Positions 45,505 to 58,508 of a stretch of DNA of 64,000 nt are shown piece by piece. The DNA is from Daphnia pulex (taxonomy: Eukaryota; Arthropoda; Branchiopoda; Diplostraca; Daphniidae), in the NCBI RefSeq assembly GCF_021134715.1, contig NC_060024.1, positions 13,318,974 through 13,382,973 on the forward strand, given 5' to 3'. The notes beneath the pieces were generated by a model. That model was not told where the DNA came from. It searched no databases and saw only the letters and a program-made list of their open reading frames with translations. Position 1 is the stretch's first letter, and every line of letters starts with the position of its first letter. A program made the translations under genes and the position numbers.

Positions 45505-48085
45505 TCAACTACTGAAGGAATACTGAGAGGCAGCTTGTCGTATTGAGGCCAATTGTGCGGCCAGTCGGCTGGGATCGAGAAGATCGTCGTCATTGTCGGC
45601 TGCACCGGCAGAAAATCGACTGTTTTCCTCTTCCATGATCGACAACCACACCGGTGGATTGTTGTTGCCGTGACAAGATTCAGATTCGTCATTGATGAAC
45701 ATGTCGTCATCAGCATCCAGCGGTGGTGCAGCATTATTCAAAGTCGGCTGATGCTGATGTGGCTGCTGGACTTGCGAATGGATTGACTTGGAATGAATGG
45801 ATGCCACCATCACCGCTTCACTTGGAAATTCTTCTTCCACTTCTTCCAGCGTGACCGATTTTCTCCTCTTTCTTTCGCACAAGATTGTCATGGGCGTCGT
45901 CCTAGCCGATCCTTTCAGTTGACCGGATTTGAAAAAATGATTCTTTCTTTCGTCCGACGCCGAGTTTTCTGCTGGAGTACAACAATCGGCGATATTAATG
46001 GCAGATGTGGTGTTGGTTTCAATCACTGACGAAGGCGATGACATGTCCAAGGACGGTGTAGAGACTTCTTGAGATGTGACCAAATCAAACTCGGATGATA
46101 CCGTCAAAGGATCCGGGTCGTGATATTGATCATTTGTGCTCTTGACTTCGAATGAGGTTGGATCTGAACAAGGTTCATCCTCGGTCAGTATAGGCATACT
46201 CAACGGAGGCTGAGGAGGTTTAATGACAGTTTGGGCCTCGATCGTCAATGGATCAGACATCTGCTGATTGAGAACAAACTCGGGCAAAGATGAATCTAAT
46301 TCTGAGGCTGGTGGTTTACTAGGAGCAACAGAAGACGACGTCACTGCGGGCTTATTGTTGGCAATCTTTGTTTGGTTCGAAAGGGCCACATTTTTGGGAA
46401 GCGAAATAATCACAGGTTTGCCGGAACCTCTGTTTTGTAATCGGTTGGCAATGGCCAAAAACTGTTCAGCCGTTATAGTGACCACTCTTGGATGGCCAGG
46501 AGTGGAGACGGATGAAAGCTTCAGTTTCTTTGCCAACGGTGCCGCTTGAGCAGGGCGGGGGATTGGATGGCTATCTTTTTTTAAATGATTTAAAGCCATT
46601 TTCCCAGCTTCTGTGAAATTTTAACATTGCATAATTGGTTACTGAGAACGAGTTATACTTGAAAGTTAAGTTTTACCGGTCAAGCTAATACTTTGTCCGC
46701 TTTCAAGGGCTGAAGTCAATAACGTAGAATTATCTACTGGCAAAAAGGAAATGCCGTGGGATTCCAGCAGTTTCAAAGCTTCGTGTGACGTTGATTCGGC
46801 TAAATAAAGAGTTGTAGTAAGGCTTCGTTAACTAAGTCAATAACTCTAATAACAACGGAATGCTCATACAATTACGCGTGCTGGCAGTCAATTTTTCTAA
46901 GGCGTCTTCTTCGGGAGAAGTTTTCCAAGTAGGACTTTTTACTGAGTTAATTTCGGGGATACTAGTATTATGGTTAGCGGCTTCCGTTCTTCCATTGCCA
47001 ACAGGAATATGGGGTTTACTATTATTCTTTTGAAATATTGCAGCCTGAAAACCAAAACAAATTAGTCACGTACCGTTGCGAAATTATAAACACACATGAC
47101 ATTAATATACCTCAAGTTGCAATGCAATATCTTCAAAGCCATTATCACAGGCTATGTCCATGGCGGTTTTTTCAAATTTATTAAAACTCACGACTTCAGC
47201 TCCATATGAAAGAAGAACGGTTACAACATCTCGATGACCGCGTTCAACAGCCCAGTGAAGAGCTGTCATCCTCAACATATCTTTACCATTGATGTCTGCA
47301 CCATGTTCTAGGAGCATTTGAACAATAGCAGTGTAACCTTCTTCGGCTGCCATCTGCAAGGCAGTACGGTCAACTTTGGTTTTTGCATCCCTGAATATGC
47401 CAGCTTTCAGCAGTAACTCTACAGTTTCAATATGTCCTGCTTTTGCTGCTGCATGCAAGGGGGTTGTACCAAGCTAAATGATAATAGAAACAAGGATTTA
47501 ACAAATCTGAAGGAAATGAATTTACAGTGAAAGTCTTACCCAGTTTCCTGTAAAGGGTGCTCCACCCGTCATCAGCGATTTGACTGATTCTAGATTGTTT
47601 TCTGATGCTGCTTCCAAAAGCTTCTTCCCCATTTCAACCATATTTTGATTTGAAATGGGCAGTTGATTTGCTGAGGGTAAAAGGAGGGATTCTTCCTGTT
47701 GTTGGCCATTACTGTTATCCCCAAGAAGTTGTGAAGGAAATTCTATCTATAAATTATTAAGATCAAACGATTAAACTACACAAACCAAAACTATGGAGAA
47801 TAAGACATACTATGTTATTTCAGTGACAGGTAAGAATAACTTAAGCCAAGGCTTGAATAAAATAATTGAGTTTATGTTTGTGTGGTAAAGTAAACATTAA
47901 ACAATGTTTACTTGCTAAAAGATAAGTGGAAGTCGTGCACTGTCGATGTCGGAAGCAGACCGACTTCCGTTGTTTTTCAATTCAACTTAACATACTTCTA
48001 ACAAAAAACAAAATATCTCTAATGTGTAAAAAAGAAGGCTGAACATAGTTACCACAGCATCCAATAAAATTTGATTATGATCCAT
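45505..48085 (-). CDS. GABPB: GABP-beta-like ankyrin-repeat transcription cofactor
   Basis: ATG 48085 opens a ten-codon first exon ([10 protein letters not shown]). The following exons give [20 protein letters not shown], four ankyrin repeats ([78 protein letters not shown]), and a long Ser/Pro/Glu-rich C-terminal region ending QYSFSS at TGA 45505. The [11 protein letters not shown] and [11 protein letters not shown] spacing is characteristic of GABP-beta. This protein pairs with the ETS protein GABP-alpha to activate nuclear genes for mitochondria and housekeeping. The C-terminal region contains KMALNHLKK and [20 protein letters not shown], matching the vertebrate activation region. An N-terminal extension precedes the first repeat. 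Confidence 0.9.
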
Positions 48086-48430
48086 TTTTCCGGTTATGTT
48101 TATATTACTTTTTACTACTGCTATCGTACAAACTTGCCATCCTCATAGTAACCACGCGGTCCAATATGGCGGCAACCGTTCGTCATTTGTTTCTTTTAGA
48201 AAATACATACCGATTTATACGAGGGAATTCGAAAAAAAACTTTTTATCTTTCAAGAATCAACAATTGGCAAAGGGACTTTGATTCGTGAGAACATCTGCT
48301 TTATTTAAAGGAATGCACTTAAAATTCATCTCATTGAACAAAATAAACCGCACAAACACCTATCCATACATGCTCTAAGTATACGCTTAAAACCGAAAAT
48401 CGTAAAAGAAAAACTTAGAAGTCGACTCAT
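48086..48430 (-). promoter_or_regulatory. Promoter gap between SMC1 3' end and GABP-beta-like gene
   Basis: About 345 bases upstream of the GABP-beta-like gene. It contains CCAATATGGCGGCAAC (about 48160), a CCAAT plus YY1-like ATGGCGGC site typical of housekeeping promoters. An ETS-type CCGGAA sits in the leader just before the ATG. Function is inferred only from these motifs. Confidence 0.4.
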
Positions 48431-51400
48431 TTAGCGTTGAGTCTCTTCAAACGTGTGCGGCGGGTATTCGGTAAGATCCAGGAGAAGCATTTTACTGATG
48501 AGGCACTCCCCAGGCTAAATAAAGAGATCGATCAAATGGAATTTATAATTGCAGTTTTGATTTATTGACATCAATGAACTCATTCTTACGTCGGGGCAAA
48601 CTCCAATGAGCGCATCAGCATGGCTGTAAAATTCTTCTTTCAAAGAAATAACGATAGTTTGCAAGTTGGCTGTTTGTGTTTTAATGAACCCAGCCACTTT
48701 ACTGATGTTTGTGTTATCCAAAGCTGCGTCGATCTCATCCAGTACGAAGAAAGGAGCTGGTTGATAGCTTGAAAATTGAAAGAATATAAATACAAAGAAT
48801 TAATTCGTTGCAGATGTAATTTCATCAATGACGGGAAAATTTATGAATTGAAAGAACCTAGAAATACATGTTGTGAAAAAAACCCAACAAACCTGTGAAT
48901 GGCGAATAGCAATGCCAAAGCCGCGACGGTCTTTTCTCCTCCGGAAAGATTAGACATGGGTTGGAAACGTTTGCCCGGAGCGACACAATTGTAATTGATT
49001 CCATCAAGGTAAGGTTCTTCTGGATTTTCTGGACCTAAAAAGGCTTGAGCAGACTGGTTCTTGGCCAACGACTAAACAAGCAAAAAAGGTTAAGAATTAC
49101 GATCTTTTCCTAACTGCTTTCCTAACTAGTTACATACCTTATAAATGCCATCGATTTCATTGGAAACGTGTTCAAAACAAGACATAAAGAGATCAAAGCG
49201 CTCTTTTTTTACTCTCTCAAACGCCTGTTTAGCTTTCTTGGTTTTGACGCGAGCCTTTTCAAACTCTTCGTTTGTCTCGTGTAACTTTTCTCTCGCCAAG
49301 TCCAATTTTTGCATAGCCTGAGGTTGAATACAGAATAACGGTGAAGAAGTTGATCACAGAAAAAAGTGAATAAAACAAAAAACTTACCCGCATATTTGGG
49401 GCTTGAATACGCTGGATAGTATTGCTCAACTCGTTCACGTGACGTTGTAGGCGATCACCTTCACGGCGTACTTCGTCCGCTTCAAAAAGATCTTTATACT
49501 TGTCAGGTAGGTCAGAGTAGTCGACAACAATTCTAAATAAAATCGAAAACAAAAAGAATGAAGCGGAAATCACACATGAATGGGGTGCAGGACTTACCTC
49601 TCTTCTCGCTCATATATCGTTTGAGAGTTTTGTGGAGTGCTAACTGAATCGCTACCACCGGTTGTGACAGACTCGCTATTCATACTTTCGGTAGCATTAC
49701 CATCTTGCTCGATGTCTTCCATGTTACCACGCGACATCGGAATAACGATATCTTCCATCTATTCGGTAACACAAATTATTTAAGAAAATGAATAACACTA
49801 ATAAAAATAATGGTAGGTACCTTCGATTGCTTCAAAATGCTGTGCCTTTCACTTCTTTTTTGATCAATTTTCGCTTCCATACTGGTGATAGACTTCTGAA
49901 TGTTCTGCAGGTCTTTTGCTACTGCTCCCATATCTCGTCGAGCCTTGATGTTAAGTTTGCAAATAATGTTATGACATTAATTTTAAAAACTAATAAACAG
50001 AGCGGATCATACCAAGGCCATGTCTTCATCCATATTGTCCAAGTCGTTCTTTTTGCACATTCGGGTCGATTTAATTTCTTCCAACTTTTTCATTTCTTTA
50101 TCAATTTCACTCATTTGTTTTTGTTCGGCCTGTTTGGCTCTTTCTAGTTCCTCTTCGTCGTCACTCACAGACCGCTCCCACCGTTCCACATTAGCTGTAA
50201 ATATTTACAGTTGAAATAGAATTATGATCAACTGAAAACCAAATTAAAATTAATACTTTGCGTGTCTCGGGAACGCTCGAATTCCAGCTGGTTGAGGATA
50301 CGATTCTTTTGGTTTTCAAAGTCGAGACGCTTCTTGGCTCGCTCTTGTTGTGTCCTGTTTAAAAGCGATACATCAGCAAAATGAAATTCAAACTTCAACT
50401 AGTAAAGGAAACAGAAGGATTGCAGATTTCTACTACTACTAAGTGCATGCATACTGAGCTGGTACAGTACCATGTATGGAGCCTGCCAGAACAGCGGGCC
50501 AATCAGAAGCAAAATACACGAAGAGTTATGTATTATGCAGGATATAAACTAACAAGTAACGTTCAATAATATTAAATAATCAAATCAGACCTGAGTTCCC
50601 GTTCTTCATACTGGCGGATGTTAGCCACACCGATTTGAGAGCAAAATTCGGCAAAAACAGTGTCTTCTACACGGTTCATACGTTCTTTGACGTTCTGGAT
50701 AGTGGCGTCCCTTTCGCGCATGATTTTCTCAATTTCGTCAGTTGCCGGAGCAAAATTTCTCAATTTTTCTTCCAGTTTCGCAATTTCTCTCATTAACTGC
50801 TCAATTTGTTTGGCAGTTTTTTCACGATCAGCCAATGCATAGCGATGCCTAGAATCCAAACCTAAACTCGAAGAAGAACGTGATTATTTATTCAATCAAA
50901 ATTTGGAGCTTTGAATTACCTTTGACGGTACAGTTGACGGTATGGAGTTCAGATTCCTTCCTCGACTTTTTCATAGCTTCTCGCAATTCTTCACTCAGTT
51001 TCTCTTTGTTGGATTTCAGGGCACTGAGCTGCTTGTCGTTCCAGCGGGCAGCCTTTTTCTCCAAATCCCTGATGAAGAGAATGTGATTGAAGAAAAGTTA
51101 CGATGTCATTTCGTAAAAGTAACGACTAACCGAGAGCCGCCAGAAATAAGACCAGATTTCTGGTAAAATGTGCCGTCCAGGGCAACAGCGTCGTAACGAT
51201 CACCGTCTTCCATTTCATACGCCACTTTCATGGCGTCTTCTTGCGTGTCGCAAACCAGCGCGTTATTGGTAACGAACAAAACTGCTTTCTTGATCTCGGG
51301 CGGGTCGTACTGCAACACATCGTAAAGCAGACGCACGTTGAGAGGATCCTTGATGACACGAAGTCGCTCCTTCAATGGTTTCGCCTAGAGAAAATGAACT

Positions 51401-53380
51401 AGTTAAAGAAATATGTTCAATTATACATTTTTTTAAATCCTTGCAACCTTTAGATAGTTTAGAGGGAGAAAAGTTTCCGGTTCCAACATTTGCTCTTTGA
51501 GATACTGGATGCAGTTTCTAGCCGTTTCTTCTGTGTCGACCACGATGGCTTCCATGTACTTGCCGAGAAGCTTAGTGACGGGAATATTGAAACGTTGGTG
51601 AACAGGGTGGCACATGTTAATGATTCGATCGTAAACGCCACGGTAGAGGCGCTTAAAATTTTCGACAATTTCTTGCTTTTTACGGCGACGCGCGTCCTCA
51701 TGTTTGTCGACTTTCGCTTCGCCCAAGTTCTTTGAGATACCGTCCAACTTGCTTTGTAGCGTATCGATCTGGTTCTTGGACTGTTCGACTTCGCTAGTCA
51801 GATCGCGTTGCAGTTTTATCTGCTCTTCCAGGGCCGTTTCCGTCGTTCGAATGTGTTCCATTAATTTGTCGGACCGTTTTTGAGTTTCTTCCAGCTCGTG
51901 TTGTCGTTGGCGTAATTGGTTTTCAATCTCGCCTCGAACACGCGACTCGTTGTCCAGTTTATCCTGGTCAGATTTCTGCTCGCGATTAACCGAGTCGAGT
52001 TCTTGAAGATAACGCGCTGATTGTCTTCCGGCCTCTTCCTTCAACCGGTGGTACTGAGCAACCTGTTCTTCCTCCAAATGGACGCTGCGACCTTGACTCT
52101 GGCTCTCAGACTGCAATTCTGTTTCATACTCTTCTCTCCGCTTGTCAACTTCGGTTAGTTCTTTCTCAAGCTGATCGATGTCTTCCGCGTGGGCATCATT
52201 CGCTTTCCTGGCCTGAGTAAGTGATTTCTGAGCGGCTTCCAATTTTTTCTGCATGTGCGTTACTCGCTCTTTGGCTTTGATGAAGGTCGGTCGTTTTTTG
52301 TTGATTTCCGACTCGATCTCACGAATGTCTTGTTCCATCCTAAGATTGGTATAAAATCAGTAATGAATATTTTATTAAATGTTATTATGCAAAATGAAAA
52401 ATTACTTTGCAAGTTCTTTTCCTATTTTTGTGTGTTCCTTCTTCTTCTCCCTTAAGATCTCCTCTGCTTTTTCTTTACGTCTCTCGACCTTTCCAAGTTC
52501 TTGTTGTTTTTTGGTAATGTCTTCCCTGGCAGTTTTTATATCTTGCTCACAATGAAACAGCTTAAATAGGTAGAATATAACTTGTTGTTCAGCAAGATCT
52601 TCGCGAAGTTTTTGGTACTTTTCGGCTTCTTCTTTCTCCATTCTAGCCTCTTTCCTCTCAGCAGCAATACCTTTCTTCTTCTGCAGAGTAAACTGAGTGT
52701 CTTCTTCTGCCTTCAACATATCTGCTTTCAATCTATCATAGTCTTCTTTCAAAGCACCAGAACCTGAGATTTCTTCAAATAACGCAGTCCTTTCTTTAGG
52801 GTTCTTCATTGCAATATTTTCAACAGCTCCTTGGAACACTAAAAAATTCTTGGCTTTAACATTGATGCCTAATTTCTCCAACTCAGCAAAATATCTTGAA
52901 GAATTCACTGTCTAAAGAGAGAAAAAAGAAGATCAAATTTAACTATGATTAGTGGGAAGTTTTAGTAAAGATGTTTACCTCGTCATTGAACCTGTGTTCA
53001 GATGAACCATGAGAAACAAGTCTTGTGAATTTGAGCTCAGTTTTATCTTCAAGCTCAAAAATAGCTGAAACTTTGGCAGAATTAGACACAGCTTTGTTAA
53101 TGGAAGCTCCATGAATAAGATCGGCAAGTCTTTTTACTCTGAGCGTCTGTGTCTTCTCACCCATAACAAAACTAACCGCATCCATGAAATTTGATTTTCC
53201 TAAACATCATAAAGTTTTTGTATACAACACATTGATATTCTATGTAATTTCTGTGATACCTGAGCCATTTGGACCAATTACTGCCGAGAAGTTCTTCAAA
53301 GGTCCAATACGTTGAAAGCCTAGATAGGACTTGAAATTTTCGACCTCTATATACTTTAGGTTAGACCTTAATTTGGCCAT
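48431..53380 (-). CDS. SMC1A: Cohesin subunit SMC1
   Basis: ATG 53380 begins [20 protein letters not shown]. Walker A is [16 protein letters not shown] (about residue 35). The N-terminal head continues with [11 protein letters not shown]-like [20 protein letters not shown]. Long coiled coils follow. The hinge contains [20 protein letters not shown] and [21 protein letters not shown] second coiled coil leads to [20 protein letters not shown], the signature [18 protein letters not shown], and Walker [17 protein letters not shown]. The end is [15 protein letters not shown] at TAA 48431. The ring-shaped cohesin complex holds sister chromatids together and shapes chromatin loops. The gene is split by many short introns, all with usable GT-AG ends by eye. 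Confidence 0.95.
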
Positions 53381-53966
53381 TTTGACAGATGTTGACGAAT
53401 TTTATCGTCCTTCAGTAAAAACTTTGAGGAATAAAAACATCAGGGGAAGAAAATAAGCCTTCAGTAAAAAATCTGAGAAAATAAAAACATCAGCAAGTAA
53501 AGACGCATAAATCTAGACGAAAACCAACGCCATGTAAGCCCGCGAACAGCGAACCAAAGCGTTGCCAGTTTCATTGTTATCATTTTTAAACGAATTATTA
53601 TTCAAAAAGCAGTTTCCAGCTGGTTTCTTTTCTTGTTCTTCATCATTATCTCCTTTAAATAATATTTGCAGAAAGAACTGTATTTACCAGCTAAATCTTC
53701 AAATGAAATATCCTAAACTTTACGGATCATATAAAATATAAACTAAAAATCTTCTCAATTATTTTATAGCCATTTACATAGAGAATCCTCTCCCTTACCA
53801 GTTCCTGCAACCTAATTGGGCTCATGCATATGTGATCCAAGCTCGATCGGCTAGGCAATTTACAGTTTTATTATAGAAAAAAAAATGCGCTAATTAGAAC
53901 TACTCGGGTATGCACACTAAGAAGAAAGATTTTAATTGATGTGTATTCTATGGACAAATATTCGGT
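53381..53966. other. Gap between SMC1 start and SMG9 3' end
   Basis: SMC1 promoter and SMG9 3' flank, AT-rich, no gene recognised. Confidence 0.4.
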
Positions 53967-55454
53967 TCACTGTAACAAACGAGCGTATTCCATCATTAGT
54001 GTTGATTTCCTGACTGCTTCCCAGGCTTTAATGGCAAAGGAAAACCTAGTGTGAAAGATTAGGAATGAAAACGGACGTCACGGTGACTTAATTTACAATT
54101 TAATACCATGATTTTTCCGTTAATCCGGCAGGTCCAAATGAATGTCTAGGAAGGGCTAGCAGCTTCGCTTTCAATTGTGGAATAGTTTCCTCGTAGCTCG
54201 TCCATTGATCGTTTGCCGAAGTCCAGTCGAGTAAAGAAACAAAATTGGCGCCATCATCCGTTTTGAATGAGTCACTGAATTGTTCGCTTGAGATCTGAAG
54301 CCTCGATTTCTTGAAAGCCATTTTATAAAATTTGTGAGTCTGTTTCAGCATCTCTGGGACAAGATCACTCGGTTGGGCTCGATTGTAAATAGTCACCAGG
54401 TGAGGCATATGATCGACAACAGAGTCTTCGCTAGCCAAATTAGGCTTCAGCATTTCAGCGGTTTGAAGTAACCTTTCACGAAAAAGAAATTATACGTTTT
54501 TCTAATGAAAAATTAAATCTGTAAAATAAATACCTGATGAGGTTGGGATCTCCAAGAGAATCTTGCACCACTATAAGGATGTGGCAAATGCAGTAAAGAA
54601 ATGACAACAATTGTAGGGACTGAACCTCCATTGATGTTCCCACACAGGATGACTCCAGCTTTGGGAGATTTTCCTTATAGGTATCTCTGAAAATAATGAT
54701 AATGCTACTGAATCAACAGTCACTTTAAATCAGGATTCAAATAAATTACTTGGAGTAGTTTGCAACAATTTCTCTTTCTGCAATTGCAGCAGAGAGTAAT
54801 GGTTGGCAGTCTAACCAGATTACACGATCTTCAGTCACATAAGCATCCAAGCCTATTGTCCCTGTCAAGCCTTTCATTTGCAGATGTGATGTAGCAATGG
54901 AGAACATGGTTTGTTTGACGATGGTCCTACAACTACAGTGAAAAATCAGAAAAAATTCAAAAACGATAAAATTTATAAAAGTACTTTGATGCTGCTAGGT
55001 GTGAGAGAACAGATGATTTTCCTGACCACTGTAGACCAACACAACCAACCACCAGAAAATCTGGATTATCTGTAAGGAATTCATGGAGAGAATCTTGAAA
55101 GGCCAAGTCTTCACTGAGAAGCTTGACCGGGGCTGTCATGATAACTGTGGCTGTATTGTCAGAATCATCTTTTCTTGCAGGAATCTTGAATGCGTTTCTG
55201 CTCAAATTGTCACTGCTAACTGATGATTTTACTTGATGCACAGGAGACAAGCTTCTAGTTTCGTTGGCTCTTGTTTTCAAAAGGATCGTAGGAGGAGCGA
55301 TATCGACGTTGGCAGATTGCCTATTTTTACCACGATAATTTGAGCCATATCCTGAACGATCTCTTTCATCTCGTGATGGTTTGTACAAAGACTGTTTGCC
55401 TCCTTCTCTTCGACTTTTCCCTCGAGAAGATGAATTCGTCTCAGGCTGCGACAT
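53967..55454 (-). CDS. SMG9: SMG9, nonsense-mediated decay kinase-complex subunit
   Basis: ATG 55454 opens MSQPETNSSSRGKSRREGGK, a disordered basic N-terminus. A G-like fold follows: FLVVGCVGLQWSGKSSVLSH (P-loop-like), GTIGLDAYVTEDRVIWLDCQ, VEMQSLQL-like MEVQSLQLLSFLYCICHILI, VVQDSLGDPNLIR, LLQTAEMLKP. The C-terminal half includes PHLVTIYNRAQPSDLVPEML and GLTEKSW. An apparent stop just after TEKSWY (54100) is inside an intron: splicing TCATG|GTATTA to the acceptor CACACTAG at 54046 adds FSFAIKAWEAVRKSTLMMEY and ARLLQ to TGA 53967, matching the conserved SMG9 tail. SMG9 with SMG8 restrains the SMG1 kinase. Confidence 0.92.
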
Positions 55455-55785
55455 TTGTTTGTTTTCTTTTTTCGCAGCACGACTGACGCAAGTTGTTCTT
55501 TCTTTTCTCGCTAGGTGATTGGACCGAACGAAATCAAGCTGATAAGAAAATAATTAAATATTTAAAATTAATCAAAAAATTAAATTTCACGAATTTTAAT
55601 AAATGTTAGAATACTGAAGAAGTTAAGATTAGTCAATAAAAACCAGAATTTTTCCTGATTTCCTTGATTATTTATTTAGGGGCAACGTTGTTAAATTACA
55701 GACGAAATATTTAAAATGTGCTTTTGTTTTGTTTTTTCCCTTGTGAATTTGTGATTGTTGATAAGAAAAGCCCCTCATTCCGGCG
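55455..55785. promoter_or_regulatory. Bidirectional promoter region, SMG9 / ATPSCKMT
   Basis: The two divergent ATGs are 331 bases apart, so one shared promoter region is likely. It is AT-rich, without an obvious TATA box. Confidence 0.45.
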
Positions 55786-56671
55786 ATGGAAAGCAAAAAC
55801 ACTGCCAAAACAGATTGCGGATGTGATCCTTACCTTTTATCCTTAGTGGAAACTAATCAGGGCCAAGAAACTACAGTAAGGAAATCGAGTAAAACTGGTC
55901 TTTTACTGGCCTCTCTCACTGGAGGTGCCGCTATTATTCTGAGTGCCGTTTGTTTCCCTTTCGTTTCCCCTGCTTTGAGACGAGTAAGTTAAATGTTCTT
56001 ATTTTAAAGAAATGCTTTGAGTAATTACTTGCACTTCATCAGGTTGTTCTGCCCTATGTTCCAGCAAGCACACAACAAGTTGAAAATGTGATGAAAGCTC
56101 TTGCAAAAAGCCATGCAGGAGGGCGAAAGTTAATTGATCTTGGCAGTGGAGATGGAAGAATAGTAAACACATTCATATTTTTCTTTTTAAAACAAAAACT
56201 CACATTATTCATTGGTCGAAGGTTTTGGCCGCAGGGCAAAAGGGCTTCCAAAGTCATGGGGTTGAACTCAACACTGTACTTGTTCTCTATTCCAAGTTGA
56301 CTGCTTGGAGAAACAGAATTACAAATGCAACCTTTAGCAGACAGGTGAATAACATACAAGTACCAATTTCGATGTTTTAATAAAATTTTTATTTTCACCT
56401 ATACTAGGATTTATTCAAAGTAGATTACACAAAATATAACAACATTGTCATCTTTGGTGTTGAAGAAATGGTAACTTTTGTTAATTATTTTATATGATGA
56501 TATAAATAAATGATTCCTTAATTTTTTTAGATGCCAGAATTAGAGCAATTGTTTGAGAGATCTTTGAAATCTTCGAGCCAAGTCATTGCGTGTAGGTTTC
56601 CTCTGCCAAACTGGAAACCTTCACACGTCATCGGTGAAGGGATCGACACAGTTTGGGTATACGAAGTGTGA
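55786..56671 (+). CDS. ATPSCKMT: ATP synthase c-subunit lysine methyltransferase (FAM173 family)
   Basis: Exons join from ATG 55786 (MESKNTAKTDCGCDPYLLSL) to TGA 56671. A single membrane helix (GLLLASLTGGAAIILSAVCF, about residues 40-60) is followed by FVSPALRR and LPYVPASTQQVENVMKAL. The SAM-binding motif is LIDLGSGDGRIV, with VELNTVLVLYSKLTAWRNRI next, IVIFGVEEMM, then VIACRFPLPNW and GEGIDTVWVYE. These match human FAM173B/ATPSCKMT in order and spacing. The family trimethylates a lysine of the ATP synthase c-ring in the mitochondrial inner membrane. The C-terminus is shorter than the human one. It converges on ferrochelatase. Confidence 0.9.
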
Positions 56672-56758
56672 AAGGAAACAAAACAGTCCAACCGAATTCT
56701 AGTGTATTTATATCAAACAAATAAAACCCTCTATGAATAGTTACTAGTTGCACTATGA

Positions 56759-58508
<1,750 letters not shown>

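Noticed and set aside
54100-54105. SMG9 stop at 54100
   Set aside because: It lies in an intron; splicing restores the conserved C-terminal tail.
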